This document shows, piece by piece, positions 56,607 through 64,000 of a stretch of DNA of 64,000 nucleotides; position 1 is the first letter of the stretch, and each line of letters starts with the position of its first letter. Below the pieces are notes generated by a model. That model searched no databases. It saw only the letters and a program-made list of their open reading frames with translations, and had not been told where the DNA came from. Made by a program: the position numbers and the translations under genes. This stretch comes from Pegea sp. RAD2-039 (lineage: Eukaryota > Chordata > Thaliacea > Salpida > Salpidae): positions 1 to 64,000 of the forward strand of contig JAQGEQ010000203.1 of the NCBI GenBank assembly GCA_034620365.1, given 5' to 3'.

Positions 56607-57516
56607 ACCAACAAATTAAAATTGAACGAATGACTTTTTCTAAACAAATATAAGAAGATGACGCTAATGACGACGGTTGTGACGTCATCATCGTCCTTTA
56701 ATACTTTGACGTCGTCGAAAATTCACCAAAACAATTTTTCGGTGCATAGTAGCGATAATATTGGGAATAATGTCTGATAAGGTACTTCATACAACTAATC
56801 TTCGTTTCCACATCCCCAATACAGCTAAGATGCAAAAGAAATATATAATGAGATTTATAGATAGAGAAAATATTTAATCAGCAACTGCAATTATAGATAA
56901 GTTACTATAAAATTTATTTAAAAGCAATCAAACAGCTACAGAATTAAGTAGAATATTTACTGACCTGTTTAAATGGCAATCAGCTTTACACTTACTGCTC
57001 ATTTAGGTAAGTTTCTATTACTTTTTTATTTGTGAACCGTCACATCGAGCGGTTTCAAAAATTTTCGTAGTGACTATTTAGTTTCTATAGATAAATGGTT
57101 GTTCTTTTTACAATATTAATTAACTATTTCAAGTTTAGCCTTTGTGGGCTCAAAAGATATACAAAACGATTATGCTTTTAATGACTATTTAAAAGTATAA
57201 GTCTAATTTATAGACGAAAGTCCAAAAAATAATTCAAATATTGCTATTTACTTTGTTATTTGAGAAATAAATGCAGAATGGAATATATTAGAAAAAACTT
57301 AAAAATAATTTAAATTCTTACTAAACGTGATGGCGAAAATCATTTTCTCATTACTATCATTCATTTAAACTTTTGTTATCTTCTTTTAAATCATGTTTTG
57401 ATATAAATCATCACATTTAAAACATCAAATTCACTTTTTATTTTATGCATAAAAATATTCTACTTCAACTCGTATCTGTTAGGTACCTGAGAAATAAAAT
57501 CTAAAAAGTTAAATTC
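56572..57516 (+). repeat. 1.03-kb monomer 1, 5'-shortened (copy 2)
   Basis: Joins the copy-2-specific block. The CRE cluster carries GACGACGG and TTTAATAC variants that are shared with the next monomer but not with copy 1. Confidence 0.9.
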
Positions 57517-58551
57517 GGACTTTTATAATTCCAACGCTGACATTAAGAAAGAGTATAAGTTGGATTTAGTTAATAAATGTCACGTGACTATATTGTGTCC
57601 GAGAGACTTTTTTTAATTGCAAATTTATTACATCGAAGTGAACCAACAAATTAAAATTGAACGAATGACTTTTTCTAAACAAATATAAGAAGATGACGCT
57701 AATGACGACGGTTGTGACGTCATCATCGTCCTTTAATACTTTGACGTCGTCGAAAATTCACCAAAACAATTTTTCGGTGCATAGTAGCGATAATATTGGG
57801 AATAATGTCTGATAAGGTACTTCATACAACTAATCTTCATTTCCACATCCCCAATACAGCTAAGATGCAAAAGAAATATATAATGAGATTTATAGATAGA
57901 GAAAATATTTAATCAGCAACTGCAATTATAGATAAGTTACTATAAAATTTATTTAAAAGCAATCAAACAGCTACAGAATTAAGTAGAATATTTACTGACC
58001 TGTTTAAATGGCAATCAGCTTTACACTTACTGCTCATTTAGGTAAGTTTCTATTACTTTTTTATTTGTGAACCGTCACATCGAGCGGTTTCAAAAATTTT
58101 CGTAGTGACTATTTAGTTTCTATAGATAAATGGTTGTTCTTTTTACAATATTAATTAACTATTTCAAGTTTAGCCTTTGTGGGCTCAAAAGATATACAAA
58201 ACGATTATGCTTTTAATGACTATTTAAAAGTATAAGTCTAATTTATAGACGAAAGTCCAAAAAATATTTCAAATATTGCTATTTACTTTGTTATTTGAGA
58301 AATAAATGCAGAATGGAATATATTAGAAAAAACTTAAAAATAATTTAAATTCTTACTAAACGTGATGGCGAAAATCATTTTCTCATTACTATCATTCATT
58401 TAAACTTTTGTTATCTTCTTTTAAATCATGTTTTGATATAAATCATCACATTTAAAACATCAAATTCACTTTTTATTTTATGCATAAAAATATTCTACTT
58501 CAACTCGTATCTGTTAGGTACCTGAGAAATAAAATCTAAAAAGTTAAATTC
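57517..58551 (+). repeat. 1.03-kb monomer 2 (copy 2)
   Basis: Full monomer sharing the copy-2 variants of its left neighbour, evidence of homogenisation after the 8.6-kb duplication. Confidence 0.92.
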
Positions 58552-58783
58552 GGACTTTTATAATTCCAACGCTGACATTAAGAAAGAGTATAAGTTGGAT
58601 TTAGTTAATAAATGTCACGTGACTATATTGTGTCCGAGAGACTTTTTTTAATTGCAAATTTATTACATCGAAGTGAACCAACAAATTAAAATTGAACGAA
58701 GGACTTTTTCTAAACAAATATAAGAAGATGACGCCAATGACGTCGGTTGTGACGTCATCATCGTTCTTTGATACTTTGACGTC
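58552..58783 (+). repeat. 1.03-kb monomer 3, truncated (copy 2)
   Basis: Breaks at the same base as its copy-1 partner, and has the copy-1 form of the CRE cluster rather than the variants of its neighbours. Confidence 0.9.
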
Positions 58784-59505
58784 ACCAGCTTGTTTATAAA
58801 ATGTTTATGGAAAACATTATAAAAAGTTAGCCTAATGCGAGATCTCAAATACCTCTCAAAAGAACCCAATAAATAAAAACACATTTGCCCATATATTTAA
58901 GGAATTTATAACATCTGAAAAACCTCCTATACAAATAAACTAAAACAGACCCTTCCATCAAATCTCTGTACGAAGATCATTGTATAGTTTACAAGAAATG
59001 TATTTCTAATTTCTATTTAGGAATTAAAGGTAAAGTCTTATCTTCACCTATCTGGAAAATGTTTTTTGGTTTCATAAGTCACAAGCTTAAGGCGAGATCT
59101 CAGTTACCTCCCTTACTTGATAACAGCGACCAGCTTGTGATGGTACAAGAAAATAAAGCTGAGTTGCTAATTAATCAATTTAATAGCGTTTTTATAACCG
59201 ATGATGGTAATACTCCTTCTCTCTCCTACTCCGACATTCTTACAAATGTCTCCAAGGTGGTAGAGCTAGACATAACGTTTGATATGGTATCTAAGGCTAT
59301 TTTTTTCTTAAAATCATCAGTTTCCAACACCCCAGATCAGATTCCAGCTTTGTTTTTAATAAAAACTATTTCTTGTTTATCATTACCTCTATCGCTACTC
59401 TTTAACATGACTCTTAGGCGAGGAAGAGTTCCTTAAATTTGAAAGAGCTATTATTACTTCAATTCAATAAAAAGGTCCCAGAAACATCGCACTTAACTAC
59501 AGAAA
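58784..59505 (+). mobile_element. LINE endonuclease-RT linker fragment, copy 2
   Basis: Duplicate of 49,399-50,119. One frame (59,059-59,436) is open for 125 codons from FGFISHKLKARSQLPPLL to MTLRRGRVP then TAA. Same truncation points as copy 1. Confidence 0.82.
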
Positions 59506-59722
59506 AGTAAAGTTTGTAGTGAGCTTGTTAATTGTCACTTTTAAGAAACACTCGACCATCAAGCATAAACTTATTTGTTAATTAATTCATTTCTTTATTT
59601 AGTTTTGTTGTTGACTTTACAGGAACTTAAACCAAATAAGCTTGTGTTGATAAAAACTCTTATCAAGATACTAGGAGTTTACAAATACAAATGTTAGAAT
59701 AAATTATGCGAGTTTTAAAGCA
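59506..59722 (+). repeat. Segment of the 3.64-kb unit fused to the LINE piece, copy 2
   Basis: Duplicate of 50,120-50,335, matching the unit at about 25,935-26,125. Confidence 0.75.
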
Positions 59723-61295
59723 ATATCTAATAGATGATACTGAAGTTAAAACTGCTAATCTAGTATTAAAATTCTAAAATTAGGATAGACACTTCTAACA
59801 GAAAACTGATTTTGTTGGTATCTTCAACTATCAAGTATTCAACTATTCAACTGGTATTTTATAGATAATAGTTAGTTTTTAGATTATAATAAATTCCAAC
59901 TTAAAGCTGCAAAAGCGCTAAGAAAGTTTATTAGGATTTCAAAAGTGTTTAATTTGATGTATATGTTGTTAAATACTAAATTTAGTGCAAATAATTATCA
60001 GAAAGTCCATTTAATTTTTAGAATTTTAGAATTTTTTGAAAATATTGAACAACTCAGATATGGATAATAACAGTAATAAGTTTATAATAATTCAACTAAA
60101 AATATGTTTTAACCTTTAATAGATTTAATACAAAACTAAATATTTTTTCAATAAGTCAAACCAAAATATTACACTTTGCTTAACATTCTAAATGCCACAT
60201 TCTAACTAAAAATTCTCTAATTTAATTAGAAACAAACTGATTTTCATGTTATTAGTTTACATTTCTGTTGTTAACACATGATATCGTGTTTCAAGTAACT
60301 GGTTGCTTACCCCTTTGCAAAAATCTCTAAAGCAAAAGACTTGATTTAATATTTCTGATTTTTCAATTTGATAGTTTAGAAATCTACAGTAACTATGCAC
60401 TGAGTCCAGTTTAAACATTTCTATTATAAATAAAACATGTTTAGATATAAAGTATAAATGTTGTATCAGACATTGTCATCTCAGAATCATTCGCGTTGTT
60501 CAAGAAGAAGTTGAACCGTTATAATATTACCAACAATTGTCATTTCTAAACTGTGATTTTTTTTCTTTCTTTTTATATTATTAACATTCTTTGTAATTGT
60601 TCATTGTTATATTTTTTGAGGACTACTGAAATGCCATGCGTTACATCTCTCAGTATATATATATATATATTTTGTCATTCAAAATATTCAAAGTTTGATA
60701 AAGATAAATATTTTAGTAAACTTTTTGTTACTTTATCTATTTAGTTGTGACTTTATCATCAAGTTTGAACTTTTAATAAAAATCTAAGGTCAACTTTTTA
60801 ATAGTTTATAAAGTAAATAGCATTTTTTTAATCTTCTTGAAATTTAAAATGGTTTTAAATCAATAAATCCTGAAAGCAAATTAAAACAACAACAGAATTA
60901 TTTGATTTTTATCAACCAACAAGCATTTTAATTTACAATTTATTTATCGTTTGTATCACTTCATGTTGTTTCACTACTTTATTGAAGTTAGTTCTTATAT
61001 TATCAATTATTAAATAATAACAAGTCTCGTTGGCAACATAAGGTTAGTTCTTAGTCATTACGAGTTAAACATAATTATCAATTTTACCGAGAAATAACTT
61101 AAAATATAGTTACTTCCGAACCCTCAAACCAAGTTATTATTATTTTTATCTAACTTTATCTAACTTTATCTAACTTAGGCTAACTCTTAAGATTATTTAT
61201 TGCTTCTTAAGAGGAATTATTTGTAATTATTCGTATTTGTATTTTGAAGTACTTCTGTGTTATATATAAAAATTTTTATTTAATTTTTCAGCTTT
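59723..61295. other. AT-rich interval at the end of copy 2
   Basis: Same as 50,336-51,898 with small differences, including a longer TA run near 60,655 and the ATCTAACTTT microsatellite at 61,148-61,177. No gene supported. Confidence 0.5.
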
Positions 61296-61597
61296 GAAAT
61301 ACGTTTTTCTGATATTTTGTTTTGAGTGATGGCAATATACTTAGAATTTTAATTTATATGGAATGATTAACAAAAAATTAGTTAAAAATAATATTTTTTA
61401 TCTTTATGAATGTTTAGAAATATCATATTATAATATATTATAAATTAAGTAGTAGTAGTCAGTGTATCTAAAAACAGAAGTCAATCTTTTATCTCATATT
61501 TTGATTTGAAAGATTAAAAATAAAACTTTAAGATAAAGACAAATTTGGTCATTTAAATTTTTATAAATATTTTTAAGGAAATTTAAGTCGCTTTCAA
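61296..61597. other. Single-copy flank of tRNA-Asn
   Basis: AT-rich, no match elsewhere in the window, no gene seen. Confidence 0.5.

Positions 61598-61671
<74 letters not shown>
61598..61671 (+). tRNA. tRNA-Asn (anticodon GTT)
   Basis: 74-nt cloverleaf. The acceptor stem GTCTCCG pairs with CGGGGAC (one G-T pair). The D arm carries GGCGCAATCGG, and anticodon stem TTCGG/CCGAA encloses loop CTGTTAA with GTT at 61,632-61,634. The T arm carries GGTTCAAGCCC. There is no intron. A short T-run follows about 10 bases downstream, usual for RNA polymerase III termination. Single copy here. Confidence 0.97.
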
Positions 61672-61672
<1 letters not shown>

Positions 61673-62375
61673 ATCGTTTTGCTTTTTATGAAAAGAAATT
61701 TGTTTATTTGAATTTAGAAAAAGTTTCAATTAAACTAATAAATAATAAATCAAAAGTTTGATAATTTAAACAAAAAATTTAACAAAGATATCAAAGATTA
61801 TTATATGAATATGTTGTACAAGTTCTGACTCATTTATGAAAAGATTTCAAATAATTTTATTTTTAAAGAATATTAAACTTTATTTAATGAATAATTTTTA
61901 TCTGTAGTCTTTAAAATTGTTGACTGCAACCAGGTGTAATGATCATATCAATTATTACGTCATAATCATAAAATGATACTTTAAGTTAAAAGTGAATTTT
62001 TATTTCTAGCTTATTGAGTTTACAGGTAAGTCGTTATTTTTATTTATTAAAACTTAAAATATTTTAATAAAACAATTTAAAATTGCTGCAAACTTTGTTT
62101 AAATTAATTAAATTATTGTTGGCGTAAATAAGCTAGATATAAACATATTAGATTGATTAAATAACTTTTACTAATTTTGCGAGTTTTTTTTAACTTCTTA
62201 AAATATTTAAACTTTGTATTAAAGTAAAAATATAAACTAATCAGCTTTAGAAGCTTCTAAAAGAGTTTTTTGAAAGTTAAATTATACAAATCGATTCTAA
62301 TAAAAAGTGAAAACTTGTTTTTCAGAATTATTATTTCTATTTAGAGCTTTAGTTGTGAATAAATTTTCTATTGAA
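61672..62375 (+). other. Intergenic and 5' leader of the right-end gene
   Basis: AT-rich. Contains a donor-like GTTTACAG/GTAAGTCG at 62,018-62,033 and an acceptor-like TTGTTTTTCAG near 62,315-62,325. These could bound an intron in the 5' untranslated region (about 300 bp) of the gene starting at 62,376; if the organism uses spliced leaders, the second site could be a trans-splice acceptor. A word shared with the dispersed repeat (GACTCATTTATGAAAAG) lies near 61,838. Confidence 0.4.
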
Positions 62376-63801
62376 ATGGAAATTCAACCAATTAGTATGA
62401 CTGAAGTAAGTTTATTATTTTTATTTTCTTAATTATATCAAATAATGCTTGCATAAGTTTGTAAAAAATATATATCAATTAAATCTGATATTTTAGTATA
62501 GATAAGTTTATCTTTAGTAATTAAAGCTTATATTAAATACAAAATAAACAAACAAGTTCATTTCAATTTAAGTAAAACAACTAACTATTTAGTTTATTTA
62601 CTTGTTATAGTGTGGAGAAACTATTTTAACTAATAAAAGCTTGAATAAAAAAGCTCTAACATGGTTCATTTCATTTGATAAACCAAATGAACATCCAAAT
62701 AACAATAAAATTCATCAAAAGGTTTGCTACTTAGTCTAATTTCAGAAATTATTTTATATTTTAAATAATTAGAAATCTTGTAAAGATATTTTTTAACATA
62801 TTTAGTATTGAAAGAACTTTCACCTAATCAAAAATGTATCTTTTAATTTAAATTAGTTATCCATTAATTAACTGCTAAATAGCACAAAAAGTTAGGCTGT
62901 ACACTTCACAAAACTTACATTAAATTTCTATAACTTAAATACCAATATATAAATTTTAAATAAATTTGATTTTTATTCAAAGTTTTTTAATGGCCGAATT
63001 TTTTAGATCTACATAAGATTTCCGGTAAGAACAATTTTCTGAAAACAGTTTTGTGAATATCTAAATATTATTAACTATTAAATACCTAGAAGGTCTGTGT
63101 TGAAAAATGAATTTACATTTTAATTATAAAAATAAAAATTAACAAATTTTTCAAATATTGAATAAGCCGACTGATGTATTAAAATAATCATTTTCACATA
63201 TTACTTTCACCAATTATAATTCGTTTTATTTTCAGGTTAAATATGGCGACCGAATGTCAAGCGTTTTCAAGTGTTTATCTAACTAATATCATATTTGAAG
63301 TTTCTAAATTTGTTGAAATTTTGTAAACTTAAAGTGTTGATGTATCTTACTAACTATCATAAAACTCTCTGATAAAAATGATTATAAAAATTAGTTTCTT
63401 GATTTGATATTTAAAACTATTTTCAATTTTAGTTCATTCTATTCAAGTTGAGTTGTTTGAAAATATTCATCTTCAAATGAAACAAGCTGATGTTTTGATG
63501 GTGATTAAAAGTTCTTTTTAAGTTTTTTTTTCAAATACAAATGATCAATTTAGTTTTACTATTCTTAAAGAAACAGAAAACTTAAATTTGTTAAGCAAAC
63601 TTTATTAAGCTTAATCAAACTTTTTCATTGTGTCATTCATTGGTTATTTAAAAAAAATTCCCGTTTAGAAAAACATAGTTTCATACTAAAAGAATAATTT
63701 ATTTGCTGTTCGACTTCTACTAATTCCAGTGCGACTTATACTAATCTATTCAATAATTATTTTACAGAATATTAACATCTGCACAACCTTTAAAACCTGC
63801 A
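62376..63801 (+). CDS. Unrecognised multi-exon gene, 5' part, runs off window
   Basis: Exons 62,376-62,405, 62,611-62,721, 63,236-63,272, 63,433-63,500 and 63,768-63,801 join in phase through GT-AG introns of 143-514 bases. An acceptor TTTTTTCAG at 63,991-63,999 opens the next exon at the window edge. The product begins MEIQPISMTE, continues CGETILTNKS and ALTWFISFDKPNEHP, and further on reads VELFENIHLQMKQADVLM and NINICTTFKTC. Exon 3 has a weak donor (GTTTAT), chosen because it is the one that keeps frame with exon 4. No signal peptide or membrane segment is visible in this part. I do not recognise the family. The small exons and longer introns differ from the homeodomain gene. Confidence 0.55.
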
Positions 63802-64000
63802 GTAAGTGTTTTTTGGTTTGTTTCTAGAAAAAGTTAATATTTAATCAAGTTAAGAAGCATTTTTTTCACAATTTTGTAATCAGTTTTTATAGTTTAATAC
63901 GAGATAGTTTTATAAGGTTTAAAAACACTTTTACAAAATCAAATTTTAAGATTTGGTTTAACTTAACATCACTAACTGATATTTTGTTAATTTTTTCAGT

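Larger units (their letters stand above)
51899..61295 (+). repeat. 8.6-kb tandem duplication, copy 2 (9.4 kb)
   Basis: Second member of the tandem pair, 761 bases longer than the first because of the block at 55,723-56,571 and small indels. It ends at TTTTTCAGCTTT, the same word that ends copy 1; beyond it the sequence is new. Confidence 0.95.

Overview
This is a very AT-rich animal genome window. The evidence for a metazoan is two kinds of cytosolic tRNA gene, short GT-AG introns with T-rich/CAG acceptors, a gene with several homeodomain-like segments, a serine-glycine-rich secreted or surface protein, and remnants of a non-LTR retrotransposon. The roughly 50-nt intron, AT richness and one-homeodomain-per-exon gene suggest a nematode, but the species cannot be fixed. 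Nothing looks bacterial, and no CRISPR array, viral element or operon is visible.

Layout. (1) 1-34,182 is a giant imperfect inverted repeat. The left arm (1-11,960) and right arm (16,179-34,182, reverse complement) flank a spacer of about 4.2 kb. From the centre outward each arm carries: an SG-rich protein gene (whole on the left, 5'-truncated on the right at the inner edge), a tRNA-Lys(TTT), a block with a five-exon triple-homeodomain gene (intact on the left, frameshifted on the right), copies of a 3.64-kb tandem unit, and the edge of a 1.24-kb repeat array. The arms differ in length because the right arm has one extra 3.64-kb unit and about 2.4 kb of extra sequence with a LINE fragment. 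The spacer holds a decayed tRNA-Lys-like relict and little else. (2) 34,183-42,480 is a tandem array of a 1.24-kb monomer. Each monomer has an exon-like 75-bp core between a 3' and a 5' splice signal; a possible terminal exon follows. (3) 43,263-61,295 is a tandem duplication of an 8.6-kb segment (43,263-51,898 and 51,899-61,295). Each copy holds two pieces of a CR1/Jockey-like LINE, two conserved but unrecognised small ORFs, and a smaller array of 1.03-kb monomers rich in TGACGTCA-type palindromes. The second copy has a private 0.85-kb block with a coding-like stretch of higher GC. (4) 61,598-64,000 is calmer: a tRNA-Asn(GTT) and the first exons of an unrecognised protein-coding gene that runs off the right end.

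Genes do not form an evident pathway. The window reads as a repeat-driven, recently duplicated region in which a few real genes (triple homeodomain gene, SG-rich surface protein, three intact tRNAs, the gene at 62.4 kb) sit among duplicated and decaying copies. Two features stand out. One is the palindrome carrying a complete regulatory gene plus its degenerating mirror copy. The other is the repeated reuse of one sequence family (the 3.64-kb unit) in the palindrome arms and fused to LINE debris 24-34 kb away.
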